This document shows, in pieces, positions 24,766 to 33,162 of a stretch of DNA of 64,000 nt. This stretch comes from an uncultured Muribaculaceae bacterium (GTDB taxonomy: Bacteria > Bacteroidota > Bacteroidia > Bacteroidales > Muribaculaceae): NCBI GenBank assembly GCA_910579995.1, contig CAJTWH010000017.1, positions 13,765 to 77,764 of the forward strand, given 5' to 3'. Position 1 is the stretch's first letter; the number at the start of each line of letters is the position of its first letter. The translations under genes and the position numbers were made by a program. The notes beneath the pieces are model-generated. The model was not told the DNA's origin, ran no database searches, and worked only from the letters and a program-made list of their open reading frames with translations.

Positions 24766-25776
24766 TTATAGTTCTATCAGCTCATCGGCTGCGAAAGCTC
24801 TCTTGGCTCTCTTTCCGATCACCTCATCCCACAGCATAGGCGACACTCCGCCTCCGGGACGCTTGCAGGCAAGATTTTCTTCTGTCAGCAACTCCCCTGC
24901 GGCGATGTCGCGTGCGGCGACAATGCTTTTGCGGGCAATTTCGATATTGGGACGCTCGGCAGCCGCGGCTTCTTTCACACCGCTTCCGAGAGCGGCCTCG
25001 GTGCGCCGTATCGCCGCCACGAGTTCGGCGAGTTGCTTCGGTTCGAGGCTGGCGCGATGGTCGGGGCCCGGAAGATTGCAGTCGAGGGTGAAATGCTTCT
25101 CCACTATGCGCGCCCCGCGGGCTACGGCGGCAACGGCGACATCAGTGCCCACCGTGTGGTCGCTATACCCTACTCCGGCGCAGCCGAGTGTGGTGAGGGC
25201 GTCCATGGCGCGGAGATTCACCGACTCGTACGGTGCAGGATATTGCGTGGTGCAATGAAGCAGCCATATCTGACTGCGGGGCGTACCGGCCTTTTCAAGC
25301 ACTTCCACCGCTGTCTCCACCTCTTCGAGCGTCGCCATACCGGTCGACATTATGATTTTTCCACCCAAAGCACCGATCTTGCGCAGATAAGGCAGGTTGG
25401 TGATTTCGCCTGAGGGTATTTTCCAGTAGTCCATATCGAGGGCGGCGAGGCAGTCGATCGACACAAGGTCGAACGGCGTGCTCATAAATCCTATACCCTC
25501 GCTGCGGCATAGCTCGGCAAGCCCGGCATAATCAGATAAGGGCAGGTGTATCGCCTTGCACATCTCGAGTTGGCTCTGCTCGCTGCCAGTTGTCTCTTTC
25601 TGATATTCAGCCTTGGGAGCGAAAGTCGAGATAACCAGCTCGGGCACAGCTGTCTGGAATTTCACATAGTCTGCACCGGCTTTACGGGCCTCAAGCACCA
25701 TCCGGCGCGCCATAGCGAGGTCGCCGTTATGGTTAACGCCGGCTTCGGCTATGATAATCACTTTATCTGTATTCAT
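24766..25776 (-). CDS. neuB: NeuB-family nonulosonic acid synthase
   Basis: A 336-residue enzyme of the sialic acid synthase family. These condense PEP with a six-carbon amino sugar to give a nine-carbon acid (Neu5Ac, legionaminic or pseudaminic acid). The TIM-barrel motifs are clear: IIIAEAGVNHNGDLAMAR, KFQTAVPE, GIGFMSTPFD, WKIPSGEITNLPYL, GYSDHTVG and VEKHFTLDCNLPGPDH. A C-terminal SAF (antifreeze-like) domain has SIVAARDIAAGELLTEENL and KRPGGGVSP. The exact sugar is not fixed by sequence; the adjacent LegB-like dehydratase favours a legionaminate-type product. It overlaps the ATP-grasp gene by 4 bases. Confidence 0.9.
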   Translation of the reverse strand: MNTDKVIIIAEAGVNHNGDLAMARRMVLEARKAGADYVKFQTAVPELVISTFAPKAEYQKETTGSEQSQLEMCKAIHLPLSDYAGLAELCRSEGIGFMSTPFDLVSIDCLAALDMDYWKIPSGEITNLPYLRKIGALGGKIIMSTGMATLEEVETAVEVLEKAGTPRSQIWLLHCTTQYPAPYESVNLRAMDALTTLGCAGVGYSDHTVGTDVAVAAVARGARIVEKHFTLDCNLPGPDHRASLEPKQLAELVAAIRRTEAALGSGVKEAAAAERPNIEIARKSIVAARDIAAGELLTEENLACKRPGGGVSPMLWDEVIGKRAKRAFAADELIEL

Positions 25777-26753
25777 TTTTCCTCAGGATAAAACACAACA
25801 TCTGCAAGATATCTCACTGTCTCCACACCGGGCTGCGCCTGTTGGCGTGTCAGAGCCCGACCCATGGCGTCGTCCAATATCAGCCCCGGGAGATCGGCTC
25901 CGGCGTGCACCGACGCCACTGCTCCGCCTCCAAGGCGAGGATTGATTTCCATTATCATAAGCCGGCCCGTATCAAAGTCGCGCAACAGCTGCACAGTCAC
26001 GGCTCCACGCAGCCCGGTGGCGGCGAGAGTCTTGCGCACGAGCGCGTCAACATCGGGGTCGGCAATAGTCTGTGTCCTCACCACTTCTCCCCCGGCTACT
26101 TCCTTGCGTATGCGCGGGCTCACGGCAGCTATCGAGCCGTCCTTCATACCGGCGTAGCAGTCTACCGTAATTTCTTCGCGACGGTCAAAGCGCTGCTGTA
26201 TCAGGTATTTACCCTCGCCTTGTGCCGTTATCTGATAGAGGTCGCGCAGGTTGTCGATAAACTCAATCCCTTTCGAGGCCGAGCCGAAGCGCGGCTTGGC
26301 TATGAGATGACCGCAGGGGGTGCCGTGCCGCCAAGTCGGAGGAATCGGCAGTTCAAGCTCCTCAAAGAAGTCGGCGGCGGCGATTTTGTCGAACATCTTC
26401 TCTACAAGCCCGGCCTCGCTCACCGGCGCAAACACCTCGGCAAGATTCGTCTGCGCAGCATACCGCGCCGCTATACCTACCGCCCCGTCTACAAAGGGCA
26501 GCATGACATCGATTTCTTTCTCCCGCACCACACGGTCAAGATCCTCAAGTATATCGGGCGACGACCACTTCACGCCTACAACAACCTCACCCTCGGCCGC
26601 GATGGCTGAGTGCATATCGAGCTCGTAGGATACCACATGGCAATCAAGGCCGCGATGACGGGCGGCGTCTTTAAACATTTTAGCCATCATCACGCGTTTG
26701 GCCCCTCCGAGGAAGAGCAGGCTTATGCGCCCGGGGTGTTTGAGTGCGTTCAT
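25773..26753 (-). CDS. ATP-grasp ligase of a nonulosonate/glycan operon
   Basis: A 326-residue ATP-grasp protein resembling a half carbamoyl-phosphate synthase large subunit. It has an N-terminal Rossmann-like pre-ATP-grasp region (LLFLGGAKRVMMAKMF; LPFVDGAVGIAARYA). ATP-binding lysine and loop elements follow (LIAKPRFGSASKGIEF), then QQRFDRREEITVDCY and the metal-binding MIMEINPRLGGGA. Such ligases join a carboxylate to an amine or other nucleophile via acyl phosphate. Related genes occur in surface glycan clusters, but the substrate is unknown. It overlaps legB and neuB by 4 bases on either side, so the three are made together. Confidence 0.8.
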   Translation of the reverse strand: MNALKHPGRISLLFLGGAKRVMMAKMFKDAARHRGLDCHVVSYELDMHSAIAAEGEVVVGVKWSSPDILEDLDRVVREKEIDVMLPFVDGAVGIAARYAAQTNLAEVFAPVSEAGLVEKMFDKIAAADFFEELELPIPPTWRHGTPCGHLIAKPRFGSASKGIEFIDNLRDLYQITAQGEGKYLIQQRFDRREEITVDCYAGMKDGSIAAVSPRIRKEVAGGEVVRTQTIADPDVDALVRKTLAATGLRGAVTVQLLRDFDTGRLMIMEINPRLGGGAVASVHAGADLPGLILDDAMGRALTRQQAQPGVETVRYLADVVFYPEEK

Positions 26754-27736
26754 CGGTTATAGATATCTATTTTGTATTTTGCAAGATTCTCCGGTTTTAC
26801 AAACCAGTCGATAGTTTTCTGCAAGCCTTCTTCAAGGCTGTGCGACGGTCGCCACGACGTGAGCGATGTTATGAGGCTGTTATCGCCAAGCAGGCGGTTG
26901 ACCTCACTCTTGGCCGGACGAAGGCGCTCTTGGTCAACCACTTCCTCCACCTCGCGGCCCATAAGCCTCGCTATTGTGGCAAGAGTCTCGGCCATCGACA
27001 CCTCGCGGCCGGTGGCGATGTTGATGTCGCGCCCCTCTATTCCCTCGGTCTCGCCCAAGGCTATGAAGCCCGCTGCGGTGTCGGCCACATAATTGAAGTC
27101 GCGTGTAGGCGTAAGGTCGCCGAGACGTATTTTCTCGCGTCCGGCAGCTATCTGGGTGATAATCGTCGGGATGATGGCGCGGGCGCTCTGGCGCGGGCCG
27201 TAGGTATTGAAAGGCCGGGCTGTGACTACAGGCAGGTCGAAAGCATTATAAAAGCTCTGCGCTATGGCGTCGGCGCCTATCTTGGTGGCAGAGTAAGGCG
27301 ACTGAGGCTGGCGCGGATGTTTCTCATCTATAGGCACATAGCGAGCCGTGCCGTAGACCTCGCTCGTAGATGTCACCACTATGCGGCTGCAGGCGGCGTC
27401 GCGTGCGGCCTGACACATATTGAGCGTACCCTTGATATTGGTGTCGACATAGCTGTCGGGAGCCACGTAGCTGTAGGGTATGGCGATAAGGGCGGCAAGA
27501 TGGTACACCGTGTCGATACCGCGGCAAAGCTCACGGCAGAAATCCGGGTCGCGCACATCGCCGCAAACTATCTCAAGGCCGTCGCGGGGAGCGATATCCT
27601 CAAGCCATCCCCAGTTGTTGAAACTGTTATATTGCGCCAGAGCACGCACCTTGTATCCTTTATCCAAAAGAGCTTCTGTAAGATGTGACCCTATGAAACC
27701 GTCGGCTCCGGTCACAAGCACCTGCTGCTTTACCAT
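26750..27736 (-). CDS. LegB-like NAD-dependent nucleotide-sugar 4,6-dehydratase
   Basis: A 328-residue extended SDR enzyme. It has the NAD-binding GADGFIGSHLTEALL at the N-terminus, the STSEVYGTARY active-site region and YSATKIGAD (the YxxxK pair), then TARPFNTYGPRQSARAIIPT. The NSFNNWGWLEDI stretch near residue 40 is characteristic, in my memory, of LegB-type UDP-GlcNAc dehydratases in legionaminic acid pathways. These make the 4-keto-6-deoxy sugar that is later aminated. The expected aminotransferase, acetyltransferase and epimerase are not adjacent. It overlaps the lipocalin-like gene by 7 bases and the ATP-grasp gene by 4. Confidence 0.85.
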   Translation of the reverse strand: MVKQQVLVTGADGFIGSHLTEALLDKGYKVRALAQYNSFNNWGWLEDIAPRDGLEIVCGDVRDPDFCRELCRGIDTVYHLAALIAIPYSYVAPDSYVDTNIKGTLNMCQAARDAACSRIVVTSTSEVYGTARYVPIDEKHPRQPQSPYSATKIGADAIAQSFYNAFDLPVVTARPFNTYGPRQSARAIIPTIITQIAAGREKIRLGDLTPTRDFNYVADTAAGFIALGETEGIEGRDINIATGREVSMAETLATIARLMGREVEEVVDQERLRPAKSEVNRLLGDNSLITSLTSWRPSHSLEEGLQKTIDWFVKPENLAKYKIDIYNR

Positions 27737-28185
27737 GTCCGTTCAAATTTATACATTAATACTTCGCCATCGGCGCCGCTTGTTATCCATGTCATGCGCG
27801 ACGAGCCGGCCTCACTCATTGTCACCTCCACGGGCTTGCCGGCAGGAAAGCCGAGCCAGTCGGGGGTGCCGTAAGCACCGCTTCCTTGCCCGTATTGGTC
27901 ATCGTGATGATTGAAATCGAGTGTCAGGGTGTTGTCAACGAGCTTCCATGTGCCATAGCGCTCATAATACGACCCGTAGGCATAATGATAGTCAAAGCGC
28001 ACCACATCGTTCTGAAACGCCACTGTAGTATACACCTCGTCGGGAAATACTTTCGGCTCGCCGTCGACGGTCATCTCCGTCATCACCCAAGCGCCGAAGA
28101 GATTGCCTATATGCCCGTTGTTCTGCGTACACGACGTGCTCACAATCCCAAGCAGCAATATGGCTATATATATCTTCACTTTCAT
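27730..28185 (-). CDS. Lipocalin-like lipoprotein
   Basis: A 151-residue protein with a lipoprotein signal (IAILLLGIVSTSC, lipobox Cys at 19). The mature part is a small beta-barrel-like domain beginning HIGNLFGAWVMTEMTVDGE and carrying YERYGTWKLVDNTLTLDF, the pattern of lipocalin-like domain proteins common in Bacteroidetes. No enzyme motif is visible. It is linked by 4-base overlap to the Wzi-like gene and by 7 bases to the dehydratase gene, so a role at the cell surface alongside polysaccharide assembly is an inference. Confidence 0.7.
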   Translation of the reverse strand: MKVKIYIAILLLGIVSTSCTQNNGHIGNLFGAWVMTEMTVDGEPKVFPDEVYTTVAFQNDVVRFDYHYAYGSYYERYGTWKLVDNTLTLDFNHHDDQYGQGSGAYGTPDWLGFPAGKPVEVTMSEAGSSRMTWITSGADGEVLMYKFERTW

Positions 28186-29705
28186 TTTTTTCCAATATTA
28201 AAATTGCCGCTGTATGACACTCCCACAAGAGCGCCGAAATTATTGCCGCGCAGCTTGCCGGCGTCGAAAGCCACCTCTGCCGACACTGAGAGTCCGCTCA
28301 GACGTCCCGAGGGCGTCCAGCTTGCAGCCACTGCGGCCGACGTATCACTCAGACGGCGACGCGCCGGCACCCATCCCGTTCCGCCGGCATACTGATAGCT
28401 CACCTTGGCGCTGTAGCTCCACTCCGAAGTCGGATTGCCGGCCACGGCGGCATGGAAACCGCGGGCACGGTTGTGGAGATAGCCGGGGTCGCCGTTGCTG
28501 TTATACAGAGGCGACACAAGGAATGGTGTGCCTATGCTAAGGCCATAGTTGGTGTATGAGCCGTAGTAGAAATTATTATAGTAGTTGTCGGCGCCGGTGG
28601 CTGAATTGGTTATCGTTGTGCCGGGGCTGTCGGTTGGCGCCCAATGTATAGGGCCTGACTGATTGGTGAAATCAAGATACTCCACCGTCACCTTGCTCAC
28701 CCATCCGCTCTTTGCGAAGTTATATTGCAAGCCCCACACACCGTCGAAACCGTTCATGCGCCCTATACCGGAGCCGTCTTCCCAAGGCCACTCGAAATAT
28801 GCCGACAGCTCTGAGCCATTGGCAAAAGCATAGCGGGCCTTGAAATCCCATGAGCCTAACGACTGGCCCTTATAATAGTCCTCGCCGCCCTCCATTGGGA
28901 AAAACATATCCCAGATGTCGCGGATATGGAAACCTCGGTGCTCTTCTCTTACAAGCGTGCCGCGGCGATACTGCCACGACGAGCCGCCGAAAAGTGCGGC
29001 TGTCTGCATGCCTACTGTCACCGACAGGGGCTGGCTCGGCTTGGTGCGGAAGTAGCAGCGCTTGTAGGTGTAGTACATATCGTCGGTATATACGCCTGTG
29101 TAGTGATTGAAGGTCTTCCGGCGCATGTCGCCGTCGAAAAAGCGGCCATACATTATCTCGCCCTCAATCTGCACCCAGCCATTGGTAAAGGGTATATTCT
29201 GGAAATCGACAAAACCTGCCGCCACGCCCGGTATGGGGCGTGAGTTATTGCTGCGGGTAAGGTCGCCCGACGACATCGTGTCGTCAACTATGCCGGAATG
29301 AGTCTCTTTCATACCCGCAAGCAGATATATGCCGCGGTATTTCACCTCGCCATAAAGCTGATGAAGCCGCAAGGGAGCCTGACGGTTATGCCGCACGCTC
29401 CATGTGTCGTCGCTGTAATAGTCGTAGGGAGCCGCCGACCCATAGCCGGCAAGATATTCTATACCCGCACCCCACGAAAAACGTGTGTCAAGACTCATGC
29501 GCTTCTCCAAGCGGCCATCATGCCAGATTCCGCTTGCGCCGTCGATTTTGCCGTAGCGCCACGACCCTATCATATAGGGTGCAAGATCGCCCGTGGACGC
29601 ATTGACCAGAACCGACGCCTCATATTCGATATTCACCGGTTCGGCCGCAGCTGCGGCAATCGCTGCCGCCATGCCTGCGCATGTCAATATACTTTTTAAT
29701 TTCAT
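28182..29705 (-). CDS. Wzi-family capsule assembly outer-membrane protein
   Basis: A 507-residue predicted beta-barrel with a signal peptide (ILTCAGMAAAIAAAAAEP). Wzi-type features include YEASVLVNASTGDLAPYMIG near the N-terminus, RLHQLYGEVKYRGIYLLAGMKE and VDFQNIPFTNGWVQIEGEI, and a C-terminal aromatic-rich barrel ending GVSYSGNFNIG. Family members help attach or organise capsule at the outer membrane; Bacteroidetes relatives are mostly uncharacterised. It leads a six-gene overlapping operon. A TAACTTTG box ends only 5 bases before the ATG, so the message may be nearly leaderless. Confidence 0.8.
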   Translation of the reverse strand: MKLKSILTCAGMAAAIAAAAAEPVNIEYEASVLVNASTGDLAPYMIGSWRYGKIDGASGIWHDGRLEKRMSLDTRFSWGAGIEYLAGYGSAAPYDYYSDDTWSVRHNRQAPLRLHQLYGEVKYRGIYLLAGMKETHSGIVDDTMSSGDLTRSNNSRPIPGVAAGFVDFQNIPFTNGWVQIEGEIMYGRFFDGDMRRKTFNHYTGVYTDDMYYTYKRCYFRTKPSQPLSVTVGMQTAALFGGSSWQYRRGTLVREEHRGFHIRDIWDMFFPMEGGEDYYKGQSLGSWDFKARYAFANGSELSAYFEWPWEDGSGIGRMNGFDGVWGLQYNFAKSGWVSKVTVEYLDFTNQSGPIHWAPTDSPGTTITNSATGADNYYNNFYYGSYTNYGLSIGTPFLVSPLYNSNGDPGYLHNRARGFHAAVAGNPTSEWSYSAKVSYQYAGGTGWVPARRRLSDTSAAVAASWTPSGRLSGLSVSAEVAFDAGKLRGNNFGALVGVSYSGNFNIGKK

Positions 29706-29744
29706 AACGCCAAAGTTACGAATAAATTTTGTAATTACTATTGG

Positions 29745-29918
29745 GGTTGGTGGTTTGTGGTTGGTGGTGTGAGGTTTTTTGTTGGTGGTTGGTGGTGAGG
29801 GGTTGGTGGTTGGTGGGCTGTGGGTGGTAGATTAGCAAAAACTAACTCGCTGCCCACAACCTACCAACCACCAACCATAACCCACTGCCCACACACCACC
29901 AACCACAAACCACCAACC
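29745..29918. repeat. Long inverted repeat of GGTTGGTGG-type units
   Basis: A GT-rich block (29745-29828) and a CA-rich block (29852-29918) face each other. Their outer 27 bases (29745-29771 and 29892-29918) are perfect inverted copies built from GGTTGGTGG and GTTTGTGG words. The region lies between the wzi-like start and the murF-alr stop and contains no gene. It could form a hairpin or G-rich structure. Confidence 0.85.
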
Positions 29919-29920
29919 TC

Positions 29921-32317
29921 TCACCTCTTCAGATACGTGCGCTTGACGCGCGGGCTCACCGAAGTGAGTATTTCGTAAGGAATAGTGTCGAGCGCCTTGG
30001 CGATAGTTTCTATCGGGCATGAGTGACCGAAGATTTCCACTTCGTCGCCTACGGCGGCATTGCATACATTTGTCACATCTATCATGCACTGGTCCATGCA
30101 GATATTGCCAATTGTCGGGCAAAGTATACCCTTGACCTCAAACGAGGCATTGCCACGTCCGAGGTGGCGGTTGATTCCGTCGGCATAGCCTATCGGTATG
30201 GTGGCGATAATGCTGTCGCGCTCCGTGCGCCCCTTGCAGCCATAGCCTATAGGAGTGCCGGCAGGCCAGTGCTTGAGCGATATTATACGGGTGTGCAGCG
30301 AGGCAACCGGATGAAGATTGCAGTCTATCTCTCCGAAAGGCGATATGCCATACAATCCGATTCCGAGGCGAGCCATATCATATTCGCCGCTATCGGCATA
30401 GTCCATCATGCCGGCGGTGTTGAGATAATGACGTTTGATTTTGTAGCCCAACAGACTTTCGAGCTTGTCGGCGCAGCGGTGATAGGCGGAGATCTGCGCT
30501 TCGGTATAGTCGCTCAGGTCAGGGCAGTCGGCAGTGGCGAGGTGGGTAAACACCGACGCAACCCGCAGCTCCGACTGACCGCTGAGCACCTTGGCAAGTA
30601 TCTCGATGTCATTTTCAAGAAAACCCACACGGTGCATGCCCGTGTCGATTTTTATATGTATGGGGTAATCGTGCACACCGGTTTGCGAAGCCTCCGCCCG
30701 CAAGGTATGCAGCTCGCCGAGCGAGAATACCGCCGGCTCGAGCCGGTGGGTGAAGAGCGAGCGGTGGCGGTTGGTGATAGGGTTGAGCACCATCACCGGC
30801 ATCGTCACGCCGGTGTCGCGCAGCGCTATGCCCTCGTCAACCACAGCCACGGCAAGATATGCCGCGCCTTGGTCCTGAAGTGCTTTGCCGATTTCTATCG
30901 ACCCTACGCCATAGCCCGACGCCTTTACCATAGCGATGATACCCGTGCCGGGGTGTACGAGGCCGCGGAAATAGTTGTAGTTATGTATCAGAGCGTCGAG
31001 GTCTACCTCAAGTGTGGTGTCGTGTGCCGCGCTCTCAAGGGCGTTGCGATAGGGCACCACACAGGTATTGCCGAAGATGAGGATATCGCTGTCGTGCCAT
31101 GCCTGCCCGGCCTCGATAGCGGTGATAAGGGTGCTGTCGGCGTATACGATATCAGAGTCCTGAGGCAGCATGTTCCTGACCAAGCCCACATCGTAGCCGG
31201 TAAATACTGTCGTTTCCACGCCAAACGCACGTGCCATGTTCACCACCCGCTGATAAAGCCCCAGAAGGGTGTTGTCGTCTTTGCTATTGGTGAGAAGATT
31301 GTCTACTATGAGCACCTTACGGCGCTTTTTATCAGTATATCGTCTGAAAAACAGCAGACTCTCGGCCAGCGAACGCAAATCGGGCGTGAAGAGGTCGCAT
31401 ATTATATTGTTGCCATTGCCGGCAGGAGCGATACGGCGTCGCATATCAACAGGCTCTACATAGCTGAGCGCCTGTATCTCGCTTTCATCAACACCATAAT
31501 ATCGTCCCACAGCCACAGCCAAGGCATGGAAGATATCGCCTTGCGCCGGCATGGCTACCGGTATGAGCGTCACGCCCTCCAAGCCGTGCAGCTGCCGGCG
31601 GAGTTCTTCATCGTTGTCGGCATATATTATAGTGCGGCAATTGCTGACAATAGCAATTTTCTCGCGCACTTTCTCGGCATGGTTTGCAAAAGCCTCGTCA
31701 TGCTCGTCGGTTATGGGTGTTATCACTCCCAATTTATGCGTCCATGCCAAGAGCGAACCCATGCGTTCGCCCTGCCCCGGGCCATCGATGGCAACCTCGC
31801 TTATGAGGTAATCTTCATTTCCGGCACTTATGGTCATATCCCACAAGGCAAGGGGCACACCGATAGAGCTGTTCCAGCTGCGCGGACTGCGCACGGCATT
31901 GCCTTGGCCAAGCAGAAGCCGGTAGATCAGCTCCTTAGTCTTTGTCTTGCCGTAGCTGCCGGTGACAATGATTCCGTTCGAGTAGCCGCGGACACGGGCG
32001 TAGGCCATGCGGCGCAGGGCTTCCTCTACTGAGGGCACTACGATAAATGCCGCGTCGAGGCCGCGCAGGTCGTCGCTGAGCTGTTCGACTATAAACGTCC
32101 GCACTCCTTGGCGGAAAAGCTCGGGGATATAGCGGTGTCCGTCGTTGACGCCCGTGCGCAGGGCTGCGAATACAGTTTCGCCGGGTGCGGTGAGGTCGCG
32201 GCTGTCGGTGATAAGATATGTGATGTTATGCTCTCCGGCAGGGTCGGAAGGCGCAAAGCGCACTTCTGCCGGCTCGATATTGAGGTGTGATAATTCTGAA
32301 GTTGTGACAGTTCTCAT
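29921..32317 (-). CDS. murF-alr: Fused UDP-MurNAc-tripeptide D-Ala-D-Ala ligase / alanine racemase
   Basis: A 798-residue fusion. The first roughly 440 residues are MurF-like: a TDSRDLTAPGETVFAALRTG N-domain, P-loop GSYGKTKTKELIYRLL, RSWNSSIGVPLAL and ISEVAIDGPGQGERMG. The rest is a PLP alanine racemase: TLEVDLDALIHNYNYFR, GIIAMVKASGYGVGSIEIG with the PLP lysine, KIDTGMHRVGF, and a C-terminal barrel with DRIVATIPIGYADG-like IATIPIGYADGINRHLG. It makes D-alanine and adds D-Ala-D-Ala to the peptidoglycan precursor. The fusion is usual in Bacteroidetes. The start at 32317 overlaps the GSCFA stop (ATGA). Confidence 0.95.
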   Translation of the reverse strand: MRTVTTSELSHLNIEPAEVRFAPSDPAGEHNITYLITDSRDLTAPGETVFAALRTGVNDGHRYIPELFRQGVRTFIVEQLSDDLRGLDAAFIVVPSVEEALRRMAYARVRGYSNGIIVTGSYGKTKTKELIYRLLLGQGNAVRSPRSWNSSIGVPLALWDMTISAGNEDYLISEVAIDGPGQGERMGSLLAWTHKLGVITPITDEHDEAFANHAEKVREKIAIVSNCRTIIYADNDEELRRQLHGLEGVTLIPVAMPAQGDIFHALAVAVGRYYGVDESEIQALSYVEPVDMRRRIAPAGNGNNIICDLFTPDLRSLAESLLFFRRYTDKKRRKVLIVDNLLTNSKDDNTLLGLYQRVVNMARAFGVETTVFTGYDVGLVRNMLPQDSDIVYADSTLITAIEAGQAWHDSDILIFGNTCVVPYRNALESAAHDTTLEVDLDALIHNYNYFRGLVHPGTGIIAMVKASGYGVGSIEIGKALQDQGAAYLAVAVVDEGIALRDTGVTMPVMVLNPITNRHRSLFTHRLEPAVFSLGELHTLRAEASQTGVHDYPIHIKIDTGMHRVGFLENDIEILAKVLSGQSELRVASVFTHLATADCPDLSDYTEAQISAYHRCADKLESLLGYKIKRHYLNTAGMMDYADSGEYDMARLGIGLYGISPFGEIDCNLHPVASLHTRIISLKHWPAGTPIGYGCKGRTERDSIIATIPIGYADGINRHLGRGNASFEVKGILCPTIGNICMDQCMIDVTNVCNAAVGDEVEIFGHSCPIETIAKALDTIPYEILTSVSPRVKRTYLKR

Positions 32318-33162
32318 AAGATTTGTCGATGTTGCGAGGCGCGATAGCGGCGGCGACATTCAAGCGCCTCATCGCGCGTGGCGGTAGTCATATAGCTGCC
32401 GCAGAATATTTCATAGATATAATCAGCGGCAACATCTGATGGATGTTTCATGTCGGCGGCATAGAAGCGGTAGTCGCGGAGGTCGTCGAGCATTATTTCG
32501 TAGGAGGGAAAATATAATGTCTTGTCGGGATAGAGCGAGCGGAGCCTGTCGATGGCAAGAAGCAGGGTGGCTTTGCTTAGCTGGTTGCCGTGAAGCCCGT
32601 CGGCAAGATGGCGTATAGGGCTCACTGTGAATATTATTCTCACTTTGTCTGGCAATGAATCAATCAGTTCGGCCCATACTGTCACTATCTCGTCTACGTC
32701 TACGCGCCGTCTATCAAATTCCTTAGCCGGAAATTTATGGCAGTTGCCTACCACCGTGCCCCCGCGCTCAAAGACGAACGCCGACCCGAAAGTCACTATA
32801 AGAGTATGAAGATTCTCCACCGCTCCGGTCACCCGCGCGAAATCTTCATTTATCTTCTTGAGCAGGCTCTCCCGGTCTTCGCCGCTGTAGCGCGAGGCAT
32901 AGTCGAGACAATGACTGCCGCGCGGGCCGGCAGTGAGGTCGGTCGCGTCGTAGCGTTTATGCGATAGTGCAGCCTTAAGGCAGCGAGCTATCGACAAGGG
33001 GTTGTAGAGCGGTCCGAGAGGGTTATATACAGCATTGAAGCCGTCGATGGCGAGGCGTTCGCCGATATTGTCGGTAAAGCACGACCCCAACAGCAGCACG
33101 CTGTCGCCATGATGTATCTCATGACCGGTCTTAACCGGCTCTATCTCCGTGCGGAATTTCAT
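32314..33162 (-). CDS. GSCFA-domain protein
   Basis: A 282-residue protein named for the motif seen here as LLLGSCFTDNIGERL near residue 25. The region is reminiscent of the SGNH/GDSL hydrolase fold (GSCF block, later TFGSAFVFERGGTVVGNC and IIFTVSPIRHLADG). Family members are found mostly in Bacteroidetes with no settled function; a hydrolase or acyl-esterase acting on glycans has been suggested by fold. It is sandwiched between the OmpA gene (1-base overlap) and murF-alr (4-base overlap), hinting at an envelope role. It has no signal peptide. Confidence 0.85.
   Translation of the reverse strand: MKFRTEIEPVKTGHEIHHGDSVLLLGSCFTDNIGERLAIDGFNAVYNPLGPLYNPLSIARCLKAALSHKRYDATDLTAGPRGSHCLDYASRYSGEDRESLLKKINEDFARVTGAVENLHTLIVTFGSAFVFERGGTVVGNCHKFPAKEFDRRRVDVDEIVTVWAELIDSLPDKVRIIFTVSPIRHLADGLHGNQLSKATLLLAIDRLRSLYPDKTLYFPSYEIMLDDLRDYRFYAADMKHPSDVAADYIYEIFCGSYMTTATRDEALECRRRYRASQHRQIL

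Noticed and set aside
30023..32032. Long plus-strand open frame (669 codons)
   Set aside because: It lies wholly antisense to the well-supported murF-alr gene and shows no domain; such frames are expected opposite GC-rich genes with strong codon bias.
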